NCBI RefSeq assembly: GCF_004339025.1
Contig: NZ_SMFT01000007.1
Coordinates: 1-61,691, forward strand
DNA length: 61,691 nucleotides
Direction: 5' to 3'
From: Volucribacter psittacicida
GTDB taxonomy: Bacteria; Pseudomonadota; Gammaproteobacteria; Enterobacterales; Pasteurellaceae
Both the position numbers and the translations under genes were made by a program. Positions 19,743-28,693 of this stretch are shown here, in pieces. The notes under the pieces were generated by a model that saw nothing but the letters and a program-made list of their open reading frames with translations, was not told the DNA's origin and ran no database searches. Each line of letters starts with the position of its first letter. Position 1 is the first letter of the stretch.

Positions 19743-21410
19743 TTACCCTTCACAGCTACTACAACTCAACAAATTACGATTAAACACCTGTGCCGCACTC
19801 ATAGAGTATTGATAATAAATGGATTTCAGTCCTAATTCTTCTGCGGTAAGGTAAAGTTTATTTAGATCCCTTGCTGGTGTTGCTGGGTGGATCATAATGT
19901 TAATACTTTGCCCTTGGTCAATGTATTTTTGTCGTTGTGCCGCTTGTTGAATCACGCTTAATTGGCTAATTTCAGAGAAAGTTTTGAAGACTTCTTTTTC
20001 TTGTTGAGATAACTCCTCAAGATGTTGAACTGAGCCATCATTAAGTAGGATACTTTCCCAAATTTGTTCATTATCCAAGCCTTTTTCTTGCAATAATTTT
20101 TGTAAGAATGGGTTTTTATAAACGGTTTTAATTTTGGCTAAATCTTTTACATAATAGTTAGATTTAAAAGGCTCCACTGATGGCGATACACTACCCAAAA
20201 TAAAACTACTGGATTTGGTTGGTGCAATACTCATTAAGGTGGTATTACGGCGTCCATAGCCTTTTAATAACTCAGGTTCACCAAAGCGTTTCGCTAACTC
20301 TTGTGAGGCTTTTAAGGTTTTTTGTTGCAAGGTTTTAAAAATCAAATTATTTTTTTGCATTGCTTCAAAGCTATCAAAAGCAATATTATTGGCTTGCAAA
20401 TAACTATGCCAACCTAATACCCCTAATCCTAAGGCGCGATGACGGCGTGCAAAACGGTTAGCCCGATCTAAGAATGGAATTTCAGCACTTTTCTCAATAA
20501 ACTCTGACATCACCACATCTAAGAAATAGGTCAAGACTTCTGGTGCATCCGTATCTTTCCACTCATCAAAATAAAGTAGGTTCATTGAAGATAAGCAGCA
20601 AACGAAACTTTCATCATTGCTGGCAGGTAGCATAATTTCGGTACATAAATTAGAGGCGTGTACCACCATATTTTTATCTTTATAGACATCAGGACGCCCT
20701 GCGTTAGCGTTGTCCTTAAAGAAGATATAAGGAATCCCTGTTTCGGTTTTACGCTGCAATAATTTTGCCCAAAGCTGGCGTTTATAAGGATCACCGGCTT
20801 TCATTGATTCTAGCCATTCATGCCCAACACAAACCCCATAATACATTAATTGAATAGGGTTGCCCTCAGTATGAATATCTAACCATTCATTAATATCGCC
20901 ATGCTCAATATCAATGTAGCCCGCAAATTGCCCTTTGCGTGATGTGCCTTGTGAAATTACATCAATAACGGTATCAAATAATTTGCTGAAATTGAATGAA
21001 CCATCGGATTTACCATTGTTTTTAATGGTGCTTCCACGTGGACGAATATCGCCAAAATAGGCTGATGTGCCACCACCAATTTTACTCATCATACCCACTT
21101 CGGCGGTGGTAAGCATAATTTCATGAATGGAGTCGCCAATATAGCTACCAAAACAAGAAATCGGTAAGCCACGATCTAGACCGAAGTTTGACCAAATTGG
21201 CGAAGATAAGGAAAAATAACCTCTCGCCATATAATAGTAAAATTTATCGGCATAGCCCTCGATACCTAATTTTTTTTCAGCATAATCCGCAATAAAGCGA
21301 ATACGATCAATGGCAGTGGTACCTTCCAATAAATAGCCACGTTGCAAAAACAAACGGCTATCATCATTAAGCCAGTGGAAGTCTGGGCGTTCAGTATTAG
21401 AATAAGTCAT
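19743..21410 (-). CDS. nrdA: Class I ribonucleotide reductase, short large (alpha) subunit without ATP-cone
   Basis: 555 residues, about 200 fewer than E. coli NrdA. It starts directly before the catalytic barrel, so the N-terminal ATP-cone for dATP feedback is absent. Catalytic residues are intact: Cys in LPISCFGSYIGDS, Asn-Cys-Glu in NLCTEIMLP, the partner Cys in FVCCLSSMNLL, the YY pair in SIYYQYSM, and the C-terminal thiols CSSCEG. It reduces ribonucleoside diphosphates to deoxy forms. The start overlaps the end of nrdB by 14 bp, so translation is probably coupled. The size class resembles enzymes I associate with Bacteroidetes and phages more than the usual enterobacterial NrdA. No uptake signal occurs in the gene. 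Confidence 0.92.
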   Translation of the reverse strand: MTYSNTERPDFHWLNDDSRLFLQRGYLLEGTTAIDRIRFIADYAEKKLGIEGYADKFYYYMARGYFSLSSPIWSNFGLDRGLPISCFGSYIGDSIHEIMLTTAEVGMMSKIGGGTSAYFGDIRPRGSTIKNNGKSDGSFNFSKLFDTVIDVISQGTSRKGQFAGYIDIEHGDINEWLDIHTEGNPIQLMYYGVCVGHEWLESMKAGDPYKRQLWAKLLQRKTETGIPYIFFKDNANAGRPDVYKDKNMVVHASNLCTEIMLPASNDESFVCCLSSMNLLYFDEWKDTDAPEVLTYFLDVVMSEFIEKSAEIPFLDRANRFARRHRALGLGVLGWHSYLQANNIAFDSFEAMQKNNLIFKTLQQKTLKASQELAKRFGEPELLKGYGRRNTTLMSIAPTKSSSFILGSVSPSVEPFKSNYYVKDLAKIKTVYKNPFLQKLLQEKGLDNEQIWESILLNDGSVQHLEELSQQEKEVFKTFSEISQLSVIQQAAQRQKYIDQGQSINIMIHPATPARDLNKLYLTAEELGLKSIYYQYSMSAAQVFNRNLLSCSSCEG

Positions 21411-22374
21411 CGGCAGTAATTTGTTTCATTTTTTTACTATAATCAGTACTACGTTTGTTAAAGAAATCTGTTTCTTTAGTTGAAAGAATTTCTATATCAA
21501 ACCACTCAGTTTGTTTTAATTCCTGCTCATTTACAGAATAAATCGGCTCCAAACCTAAAGCCACTAAAGAGGCGTTATAGCGATTGGTAATATAATTTTC
21601 TACCGTACTACGCTTAATAAAACTTAAATCTCCTTGCTCAAAAATCCAAGCCAGAATACTACGCTCTGCCTCAAGTGCTTGATTAGCAAGTGTTTTTAAT
21701 TCAGCATAAAATTCAGCGGTAAAGAGATCGCTATGCTCTTTAGCCAGAATATCATAAAGGGCAATACCAAAACGCCCATGAATTTCTTCTTCTTTTGAAG
21801 TGGCTTCTACCGCATTAGAAATGCCCTTAAATAAATTTTTATGTTTATTAAAAGACATCATAATTAAAAATTGTCCAAATAAGGAAATATGTTCCACAAA
21901 CAGCGAGAAAAGCACCAAAGAAAGCACAAAGCGATCCTTGCCTGCATCTTTATCACGCATAAAGTCTTCCATATAACGAATACGATTCATTAAAGGTTCA
22001 ATTTCAGTAATTTGTGAAAACATTTGATTTAAGCCGAGCTTTTCTAATAAGAAAGAATAAGCATCTTTATGGCGTACTTCACTTTCCGCAAAGGTGCCGC
22101 CGACATCATCAATTTCAGGCTTAGGAAAATAACGGTAAAGATCGCCCCAGAAACGTTTCACATTTACTTCAATTTGTGAAATCGCGAGCATGGTGCGGGT
22201 TAATACTTGACGTTCGTGATCATCAATGTTGGTGTGATAATCTTGTATATCTCCAGTGAAGTTAAATTCAGTATGTAGCCAGTAAGAATGGCGGATAGCA
22301 TCTTTAAATTCAAGGAGTTCTGGGTATTCATAGGGTTTAATTTGAATACGTTTTTCAAAGAGATTGCGAGCCAT
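21397..22374 (-). CDS. nrdB: Class I ribonucleotide reductase small (beta) subunit
   Basis: 325 residues, with a ferritin-like helical fold. Metal ligands and the radical tyrosine can be followed: a Glu in SQIEVNV (where E. coli has Asp84), E-x-x-H plus Tyr four residues on in SEVRHKDAYSF, the Glu in VEHISLF, and E-x-x-H in EEEIHGRFG. It is therefore predicted to be a dimetal-tyrosyl-radical enzyme. The C-terminus ends in ITADDLF, the tail that docks on NrdA. It has no ATP-cone either. It precedes nrdA, the reverse of the E. coli order. Confidence 0.93.
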   Translation of the reverse strand: MARNLFEKRIQIKPYEYPELLEFKDAIRHSYWLHTEFNFTGDIQDYHTNIDDHERQVLTRTMLAISQIEVNVKRFWGDLYRYFPKPEIDDVGGTFAESEVRHKDAYSFLLEKLGLNQMFSQITEIEPLMNRIRYMEDFMRDKDAGKDRFVLSLVLFSLFVEHISLFGQFLIMMSFNKHKNLFKGISNAVEATSKEEEIHGRFGIALYDILAKEHSDLFTAEFYAELKTLANQALEAERSILAWIFEQGDLSFIKRSTVENYITNRYNASLVALGLEPIYSVNEQELKQTEWFDIEILSTKETDFFNKRSTDYSKKMKQITADDLF

Positions 22375-22413
22375 AGTTTTTGTTTAATAGATTGATAGTT
22401 GATGAAACTCTAT

Positions 22414-22441
22414 ATTGTATTCATATTTTTTTGCAGTGCAA
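22414..22441 (-). promoter_or_regulatory. Candidate nrdB promoter
   Basis: Read leftward, TTGCAC (22436-22441) and TACAAT (22414-22419) are 16 bp apart, about 40 bp upstream of the nrdB ATG. A prediction from the sequence only. Confidence 0.4.
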
Positions 22442-22515
22442 TTCTTGACAAAAATATTAGATTAAGTATTGAACTGAGAGTGCTTGATTTTTAAAGAAAA
22501 ATTTTTATTATTTTT

Positions 22516-22562
22516 TATCAGTATATAGTGTTATAGATTGGCTTACTAACTAGATATAGTAG
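22516..22562. promoter_or_regulatory. Two NrdR-box-like sites upstream of nrdB
   Basis: TATCAGTATATAGTGT (22516-22531) matches 12 of 16 positions of the NrdR box as I remember it (ACACWATATATWGTGT). A second, weaker match (TAACTAGATATAGTAG, 22547-22562) lies exactly 31 bp away, about three helical turns, the usual NrdR pair spacing. Placement before a ribonucleotide reductase operon supports the reading. Confidence 0.4.
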
Positions 22563-22597
22563 TTATTAAATAGTAATGCGAAATCTCGTCGCATTTT

Positions 22598-22690
22598 TAT
22601 AGTGCGATTTGCTTTAAAATACCTACCACATCGTAGACTTTGTGCCATTTTAGACATCTCCTCTTGCCTAATTTTAAATTGAAACGACTA
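22598..22690. repeat. Diverged copy of the dispersed palindromic element
   Basis: The right end ATTTTAAATTGAAACGACTA is perfect. The left end reads TATAGTGCGATTTGCTTTAA. The interior (TACCACATCGTAG, then TTGTGCCATTTTAGACATC) is drifted. It sits in the nrdB-nrfA divergent intergenic region. Confidence 0.65.
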
Positions 22691-22728
22691 CAGTTTATAA
22701 AACCTTAAATAAAATAAATGTAAAACTT

Positions 22729-22737
22729 ACCGCACTT
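22729..22737 (-). other. DNA uptake signal upstream of nrfA
   Basis: A perfect ACCGCACTT just upstream of the NarP/NarL-like site. Confidence 0.8.
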
Positions 22738-22750
22738 AATGATAAGTGCA

Positions 22751-22766
22751 TACCTCTTTATAGGTA
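22751..22766. promoter_or_regulatory. NarP/NarL 7-2-7 binding site
   Basis: TACCTCTTTATAGGTA is two inverted heptamers, TACCTCT and ATAGGTA, with a 2-bp gap. It matches the TACYYMT-N2-AKRRGTA consensus at every position. Nitrate/nitrite-responsive NarP (the usual Pasteurellaceae regulator) would bind here upstream of nrfA. Confidence 0.7.
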
Positions 22767-22803
22767 TAAACCTATTATAAATTAAACACTTAGCTTAAAA
22801 AAA

Positions 22804-22817
22804 TTGATCAAAAACAA
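22804..22817. promoter_or_regulatory. FNR-like site upstream of nrfA
   Basis: TTGATCAAAAACAA fits TTGAT-N4-ATCAA with one mismatch. A TATAGG at 22843-22848 would place its centre about 45 bp before transcription start, a class II activation position. It lies 52 bp downstream of the NarP-type site, centre to centre. Confidence 0.5.
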
Positions 22818-22978
22818 GGAAAGTTCACATAATTGAGCAAGCTATAGGGGTTTTTGGTATTTTAGCTTTGCATAAATTTAAATTAATTATTTATCTTATT
22901 GTTTTTAATGATAAATATTCTCATTTCTAAATGACATCTTATCCATTAACCATGGTTAAAATTTATGGAGTAATTATC

Positions 22979-24442
22979 GTGAACGTCCTAACTAAGAGCC
23001 TTGCTATAACAACAGCTTTGTTAGCTTATATGTTGCCATCACAAGCTATTGCAGAGTTTAAATATACCCCGATTGAACAAGAAGTTAAGCCTGCTAATCC
23101 TGAGTTGGTTGTGGAGTCTGCAAATCATCAATTTGCGGAAAAATATCCAAAACAATATCAAACTTGGGCAGATACTGCGCAATCTGATGCCATTGATTCG
23201 GTAAATGTGGAAGATCCTCGTACGGTGATTTTATGGGCAGGATATGCTTTCGCTAAAGAATATAATAAACCGCGTGGGCATTTCTATTCTGTGATTGATG
23301 TGCGTAATATTTTGCGGACAGGTGCACCTGGTGTAACAGGCGATGCGCAGCCTATGGCTTGTTGGACTTGTAAAGGCCCTGATGTGGCTCGTTTAATTGC
23401 AGAATGGGGCGAAGAGGGCTATTTTAGTGGTAAATGGTCAAAAGGTGGGGCTGAAGTGGTAAATGCCATTGGTTGTGCTGACTGTCACGATACAGGTTCA
23501 GAGGAGTTTGCTCAAGGTAAACCTGCTTTAAGAATAGCTCGTCCTCATGTATTAAGAGCCTTAGATAAATTAGATATGTCTTTTAATGGTTTAGATCGTA
23601 CGGATCAACGTGCGGCAATTTGTGCTAATTGCCATGTGGAGTATTATTTTGCGGGCGATTTAAAACAAGTGACCTTCCCTTGGGAGAAAGGGGTAACGGC
23701 TGATGCCATTGAGCAACATTATGATGAAATTGGCTTTACTGACTGGACGCATAAGATTTCTAAAGCCCAAATGTTAAAAGCGCAGCACCCAGATTATGAA
23801 ACTTGGATGTTGGGGATGCATGGGAAAAATGGGGTAACCTGTATTGATTGCCATATGCCAAAAGTTAAAGGGGCGGACGGTAAAGTCTTTACCGATCATA
23901 AAATTGGTAATCCGTTTGATTCATTTGAGAACACCTGTGCAAATTGCCACGATCAGAGTAAAGAAACCCTACAAAATATTGTGAAATCTCGTAAAAAAGA
24001 AATTAAAGACGTGATGGTACGTTTAGAAGATCAGTTGGTTCACGCACATTTTGAAGCACAAGCCGCTTGGAATGCTGGGGCGACAAAGCAAGAAATGGAA
24101 CCTGCTTTAGTGGATATTCGTCATGCACAATGGCGTTGGGATTATTCTGCCGCTGGGCATGGTGGGCATATGCACGCACCTGAGGTAATTTTACATGTGT
24201 TAGGCACTGGCTTGGATAAAGCGGCGGATGCTCGTGTGAAACTCGCTCGTGTTTTAGCCAAACATGGGGTAACAGAGCCAGTGAAAATCCCTGATATTTC
24301 TACGGCGGAAAAAGCCTGGGCAGCCACAGGTATTGATATTGATGCTGAACGTAAAGCAAAAGATGAATTCTTAAAAACAGTGGTACCTCAATGGGATAAG
24401 GAAGCAAAAGCGAAAGGCTTACTTCCAGAGGATAAAAAATAA
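22979..24442 (+). CDS. nrfA: Pentahaem cytochrome c nitrite reductase NrfA
   Basis: 487 residues from a GTG start at 22979. GGAG lies 8 nt before it and the product then begins with a clean signal peptide ([25 protein letters not shown]). An ATG at 22931 would add 16 residues ahead of it. This periplasmic enzyme reduces nitrite to ammonium with six electrons. Haem sites are CWTCK (the lysine-ligated catalytic haem), CADCH, CANCH, CIDCH and [20 protein letters not shown] and [16 protein letters not shown] are highly conserved. It is the first gene of a long nrf operon. Confidence 0.96.
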   Translation: MNVLTKSLAITTALLAYMLPSQAIAEFKYTPIEQEVKPANPELVVESANHQFAEKYPKQYQTWADTAQSDAIDSVNVEDPRTVILWAGYAFAKEYNKPRGHFYSVIDVRNILRTGAPGVTGDAQPMACWTCKGPDVARLIAEWGEEGYFSGKWSKGGAEVVNAIGCADCHDTGSEEFAQGKPALRIARPHVLRALDKLDMSFNGLDRTDQRAAICANCHVEYYFAGDLKQVTFPWEKGVTADAIEQHYDEIGFTDWTHKISKAQMLKAQHPDYETWMLGMHGKNGVTCIDCHMPKVKGADGKVFTDHKIGNPFDSFENTCANCHDQSKETLQNIVKSRKKEIKDVMVRLEDQLVHAHFEAQAAWNAGATKQEMEPALVDIRHAQWRWDYSAAGHGGHMHAPEVILHVLGTGLDKAADARVKLARVLAKHGVTEPVKIPDISTAEKAWAATGIDIDAERKAKDEFLKTVVPQWDKEAKAKGLLPEDKK

Positions 24443-24452
24443 TTTAAAAAGC

Positions 24453-24484
24453 GACCGCTCTTTTAGGTTGTATAAAGTGCGGTC
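24453..24484. terminator. Hairpin with uptake signal between nrfA and nrfB
   Basis: GACCGCTCTTT (24453-24463) and AAAGTGCGGTC (24474-24484) pair with one mismatch. The right arm contains AAGTGCGGT (24475-24483). It may partly terminate or stabilise the 3' end of nrfA, making more NrfA than downstream products. The T-tract is short. Confidence 0.5.
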
Positions 24485-24514
24485 TGTTTTCCCCCTATTT
24501 TTGAGGTAAAAACA

Positions 24515-25132
24515 ATGTGTAGAAATAAGATGATTCATTCTATTAAGCAGGTTTGGTATGCCTTGGGCTTAGTATTCATGGCATTGTTATCTATGAATAG
24601 CCAAGCAAATGATGGATTAAGCTATGAGCCTTCCTTAGAACATCAGCGTGATCCTAATCAATATTGTGCTAAATGCCATAAATTTGAAGGCGAGGAGGGG
24701 CAATCTGGTGGTGTTTTTCACGCAGGTAAATTTCATGGTATTCATTTAAGCAAACAAAGCCCAAATACTGGTGAGCCGATTACTTGTGTAAGTTGTCATG
24801 GCAATATTAGTGAAAATCATCGCCGCGGTGCAAAAGATGTGATGCGATTTGAGGGCGATATTTTCGGCGAGAAATTGCCGATGTATAGTGCGGAACAGCA
24901 AAATCAAGTGTGCTTTGCTTGTCATCAACCTGATAAATTACGCGAAACCCTATGGGCACATGATGTACACGCGATGAAATTACCTTGTGCAAGTTGCCAT
25001 ACCTTACACCCGAAAAAAGATGCGATGTCTGATATTCCTCATCGTGATCAAGTGAAACTTTGTGTGGATTGTCATGGCAAACAGCAACAGCGTTTAGAAC
25101 AAAAACTGGAACAACAAAAGGATAATCAATGA
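24515..25132 (+). CDS. nrfB: Pentahaem cytochrome c NrfB, electron donor to NrfA
   Basis: 205 residues with a signal peptide (MALLSMNSQAN end) and five CxxCH sites: CAKCH, CVSCH, CFACH, CASCH and CVDCH. In enterobacteria NrfB carries electrons from the NrfCD quinol oxidase to NrfA in the periplasm. GAGG lies upstream of the first ATG; a second Met at codon 6 is possible. The tail is glutamine/lysine-rich. Its stop overlaps the nrfC start (ATGA). Confidence 0.95.
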   Translation: MCRNKMIHSIKQVWYALGLVFMALLSMNSQANDGLSYEPSLEHQRDPNQYCAKCHKFEGEEGQSGGVFHAGKFHGIHLSKQSPNTGEPITCVSCHGNISENHRRGAKDVMRFEGDIFGEKLPMYSAEQQNQVCFACHQPDKLRETLWAHDVHAMKLPCASCHTLHPKKDAMSDIPHRDQVKLCVDCHGKQQQRLEQKLEQQKDNQ

Positions 25133-25803
25133 CTTGCTCACGCCGAAACTTTATTGCTGGCATGGGAGCCTTAGCTGTTGTGTCAGGTATTGCGGGGAAA
25201 TCCTCTGCAAAGGAAAATCAATCCAGTCAAAAGATACGCTATGCCATGGTGCATGATGAAACCGCTTGTATTGGTTGCACCGCTTGTATGGACGCTTGTC
25301 GTGATGTCAATAATGTACCTGAAGGGGTATCTCGACTAGAAATTTTACGCAGTGAACCCTATGGCGAGTTTCCTAATCAGAAATATCAATTTTTCCGCCA
25401 ATCTTGTCAGCATTGTACCAATGCCCCTTGTGTGTCCGTTTGTCCTACAGGGGCGTCTTTTATTGATAAAAGTACAGGTATTGTTGATGTGCATAAGGAT
25501 CTGTGTGTGGGTTGTCAATATTGCATTGCAGTATGCCCTTATCGTGTCCGTTTTATTCACCCTGTGCATAAAAGTGCGGATAAATGTAATTTCTGCCGAG
25601 ATACCAATTTAGCCCAAGGTAAACAACCTGCTTGTGTGGAGGCTTGTCCAACCAAGGCGCTGACCTTTGGCGATATGAATGATCCACAAAGTGCGGTGGC
25701 AAAAAAAGTAAAAAGCAATCCTGTTTATCGCACCAAAGTGGAGCTTGGTACACAACCTAATTTATATCATATTCCATTCCAATATGGGGAGCCAAGACGA
25801 TGA
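25129..25803 (+). CDS. nrfC: Tat-exported four-cluster ferredoxin NrfC
   Basis: 224 residues. The twin-arginine signal SRRNFIAGMGALAVVSG is at the N-terminus. Four 4Fe-4S sets are visible: CIGCTACMDAC, CQHCTNAPCVSVCP, CVGCQYCIAVCP and CNFC with CVEACP. It passes electrons from the NrfD quinol site to NrfB on the periplasmic face. Both flanking junctions are ATGA overlaps, so nrfB-nrfC-nrfD are translationally coupled. An uptake signal lies inside (25689-25697). Confidence 0.96.
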   Translation: MTCSRRNFIAGMGALAVVSGIAGKSSAKENQSSQKIRYAMVHDETACIGCTACMDACRDVNNVPEGVSRLEILRSEPYGEFPNQKYQFFRQSCQHCTNAPCVSVCPTGASFIDKSTGIVDVHKDLCVGCQYCIAVCPYRVRFIHPVHKSADKCNFCRDTNLAQGKQPACVEACPTKALTFGDMNDPQSAVAKKVKSNPVYRTKVELGTQPNLYHIPFQYGEPRR

Positions 25804-26765
25804 CCTTAGATTATCCTGTTCCTTTTCATACCCCTAATTTAGTTTGGGATTCAACCATTGCCATTTATTTGTTTTTATTAGGCATTTCCTCAGGGTCATT
25901 ATTATTGGCGGTTTTATATAAACGTCATCGTCAATTAGCCAAACCTAGCGAAAATTGGATTATTCGTAGTGCAGCGATTTTAGCCCCAAGTACAGTGATT
26001 ATTGGATTATTGTTGTTAATTTTCCATTTAACCAAGCCTTGGACGTTTTGGTATTTAATGTTTAATTACCAATTCAATTCTGTAATGTCTATGGGGGTAA
26101 TGCTATTCCAAATTTATATGGCATCGGTATTTGTTTGGATCGGCATTATTTTTCGGCAAGAAATTGGTGCGCTGTTGCAACGCTTTATACCTAAATTATC
26201 CTTTGTGGTAAATTGGCTTAATGTTTTACAGCGGTTTGAGCGTTGGTTAGAGTCATTATTATTGGTTTTGGCAGTATTGTTAGGGGCTTATACGGGCTTT
26301 TTATTGTCCGCCTTAATTAGCTATCCAATGTTAAATAACCCTGTATTGCCTGCTTTATTCCTTGCCTCAGGTTCGTCATCAGGTATTGCTATGGTGTTTA
26401 TCCTGATTTTAACCCTAGGCAAATTGAAAGGACATTCTGACGAAGTCCATTTTATGCATAAATTTGAAGTGCCAATTATGCTGGCGGAGCTATTCCTAAT
26501 TGTGTGCTTTTTTGCTGGCTTGCATTTTGGTGGCGGACAAAAAACCGTTGCCATGTACAATGCCTTGAGCGGATTTTGGGGCGGTATTTTCTGGATAGGC
26601 ATTATGTTTATCGGGATTTTAATTCCTTTGCTGGGAAATCTCGCTGTCAGCGATAAATTAAAATATAATCGCCATTTTATTATTTTTGTCTCCATTTGTG
26701 ATTTAATTGGCGTATTATGTTTGCGTTACTTTATTCTTTATGCGGGACAACTCACCATCGCATAA
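25800..26765 (+). CDS. nrfD: NrfD, membrane quinol-oxidising subunit
   Basis: 321 residues, a polytopic inner-membrane protein of the NrfD/PsrC family with about eight hydrophobic segments. It oxidises menaquinol and hands electrons to NrfC. The N-terminal VWDSTIAIYLFLLGISSGSLLLAV is typical of the family. The start codon overlaps the nrfC stop (ATGA). The gene ends 11 bp before nrfE. Confidence 0.93.
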   Translation: MTLDYPVPFHTPNLVWDSTIAIYLFLLGISSGSLLLAVLYKRHRQLAKPSENWIIRSAAILAPSTVIIGLLLLIFHLTKPWTFWYLMFNYQFNSVMSMGVMLFQIYMASVFVWIGIIFRQEIGALLQRFIPKLSFVVNWLNVLQRFERWLESLLLVLAVLLGAYTGFLLSALISYPMLNNPVLPALFLASGSSSGIAMVFILILTLGKLKGHSDEVHFMHKFEVPIMLAELFLIVCFFAGLHFGGGQKTVAMYNALSGFWGGIFWIGIMFIGILIPLLGNLAVSDKLKYNRHFIIFVSICDLIGVLCLRYFILYAGQLTIA

Positions 26766-26776
26766 CCACTTAATCA

Positions 26777-28693
26777 ATGGATAACGAAATGATTGCAGAA
26801 TTAGGTTTTATTGCATTAATTTTTACCACTCTGTTTGCATTATTGTTATCCATTTTGCCCCATATCGGCATTTATAAACATAATGCTCAACTTATCAGTA
26901 GTGCGTGGAATTTAAGCTATTTAGTGGCTTTATTTAGCATTATTGCCATTGCCTGTTTAGTTTATGGCTTTGTGGTTAATGATTTTTCCTTAGAATATGT
27001 TGCCGCCCATTCAAATTCTCAACTCCCCCTGTTATTCAAAATCGGCGCAACTTGGGGCGGGCATGAAGGTTCAATGCTTTTTTGGCTATTTTCTCTGAGC
27101 TTATGGCTAACCGCCTTTGCTTGGCAAAGTCGCCGTTATGATCCCCTTATTGCCGCCCGTTCTCTGGCGATTCTTGGGCTAATTTGCCTCGCTTTTTGCC
27201 TATTTATCTTATTATTATCCAATCCCTTTATCAGATTATTCCCTTCCCCTTTAGAAGGGCGTGATCTCAATCCAATGTTGCAGGATATAGGGTTAATCTT
27301 TCATCCGCCATTACTCTATTTTGGCTATGTGGGCTTTGCCGTTAATTTTGCCTTGACCTTGGCGGGCTTACTCAGCGGACATCTTGATGCCGCCTTAGCA
27401 CGTTGGATACGCCCTTGGGTACTGGCATCTTGGCTATTTTTAACCTTAGGTATCGCCTTAGGATCTTGGTGGGCTTATTACGAACTCGGCTGGGGCGGTT
27501 GGTGGTTCTGGGATCCTGTGGAAAATGCTTCATTAATGCCTTGGTTAGTAGGATTAGGCTTATTACATTCTCTGATTGCCACCCAACAACGCGGGATTTT
27601 TAGTTATTGGACAATTTTATTATCCATTTTTGCCTTTGCTTTAAGTGTATTAGGCACATTTATCGTGCGTTCAGGGGCATTAACCTCAGTACACGCCTTT
27701 GCCATTGATAGTGCCAGAGGCGGTGCGTTATTATTACTGTTTTTCTTATTGTTAGTCATTGCTCTCAGCTTATTTGCTTTTAAAGTCAGACTCGTCAAAA
27801 GCTCTGCTCGTTTTCCCTTACTCAGCAAAGAAAGCCTACTTCTCTTTGTCAATATTTTATTGAGTATCTCCACCCTTTGCGTTTTCCTTGGCACATTCTA
27901 CCCTATGCTATTTAGCATCCTAGGCTTAGGCTCAATCTCCGTAGGAGCACCTTATTTTAATAGCCTATTTACGCCCCTTATTTTTCTCGCTTTATTGGGT
28001 ATGTTATTGGCATTATTGGCACATTGGAAAAAATTTGCACAACGCCGTTTCATCAAATTAAGCCTGCTATTATTGCCAGCATTAGGATTAAGCACCACCA
28101 TTATTATGCTGCAATTATGCCAAGAAGCGAGCTTAAGATTTCATTTCTCCGCCTTTATTTTCGTCAGTCTAGCCTTTTGGTTATTGCTGGCTTGTTTATG
28201 GCAAAATTGGTTTAAGTTGCCTTTACAACGTAAAGCGATGTTGGTGGCACATCTAGGCGTGGCGGTTGCTGTTATCGGTGCCGTTATGAATAGTTACTAT
28301 GGTAGCGAAATTGGCGTAAGATTAAAGCCTCAACAAAGTGCGGTGTTAAATGGTTATGAATTTCGTTACCTCGGCTTTCGCAATGAATTGGGCAAGAATT
28401 TTACCAGTGAAAAAGCCATTTTTCATATTTATAAAAATAACCAAAAACTGACCGCACTTTATCCCGAACGCCGCCATTATGATGTAAGAACGATGAATAT
28501 GAGCGAAGTAGGTTTACAACGAGGCTGGTTTGGCGACCTTTATATTGTGATGGGCGATAAACTTGCCCCCAATGAATTTGCCTTTCGCTTACATTATAAA
28601 CCCTTTGTGCCTTGGCTATGGTTTGGTGGATTATTAATGGCAATAGGGGCATTACTTGCCCTATTGGCTTTATGGAAACAACCTAATGAATAG
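26777..28693 (+). CDS. nrfE: NrfE, CcmF-type haem lyase subunit
   Basis: 638 residues, a polytopic membrane protein with the tryptophan-rich haem-handling motif GWGGWWFWDPVENASLMPWL and the early KIGATWGGHEGSMLFW block. In the Nrf system this CcmF paralogue works with NrfF and NrfG to attach the lysine-ligated haem (CWTCK) of NrfA. Two uptake signals lie in the gene (28336-28344 and 28451-28459). Its last 8 bp overlap the next gene. Confidence 0.94.
   Translation: MDNEMIAELGFIALIFTTLFALLLSILPHIGIYKHNAQLISSAWNLSYLVALFSIIAIACLVYGFVVNDFSLEYVAAHSNSQLPLLFKIGATWGGHEGSMLFWLFSLSLWLTAFAWQSRRYDPLIAARSLAILGLICLAFCLFILLLSNPFIRLFPSPLEGRDLNPMLQDIGLIFHPPLLYFGYVGFAVNFALTLAGLLSGHLDAALARWIRPWVLASWLFLTLGIALGSWWAYYELGWGGWWFWDPVENASLMPWLVGLGLLHSLIATQQRGIFSYWTILLSIFAFALSVLGTFIVRSGALTSVHAFAIDSARGGALLLLFFLLLVIALSLFAFKVRLVKSSARFPLLSKESLLLFVNILLSISTLCVFLGTFYPMLFSILGLGSISVGAPYFNSLFTPLIFLALLGMLLALLAHWKKFAQRRFIKLSLLLLPALGLSTTIIMLQLCQEASLRFHFSAFIFVSLAFWLLLACLWQNWFKLPLQRKAMLVAHLGVAVAVIGAVMNSYYGSEIGVRLKPQQSAVLNGYEFRYLGFRNELGKNFTSEKAIFHIYKNNQKLTALYPERRHYDVRTMNMSEVGLQRGWFGDLYIVMGDKLAPNEFAFRLHYKPFVPWLWFGGLLMAIGALLALLALWKQPNE

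Noticed and set aside
25565-25575. AAAGTGCGGA in nrfC, and TCCGCACTTT in wecA near 49920
   Set aside because: One mismatch from the uptake signal core; not counted.
25345-25612. Open frames on other strands/frames within nrfC and similar ORFs inside nrfE and mrcA
   Set aside because: They overlap well-supported genes over their full length and show no family features or ribosome sites.
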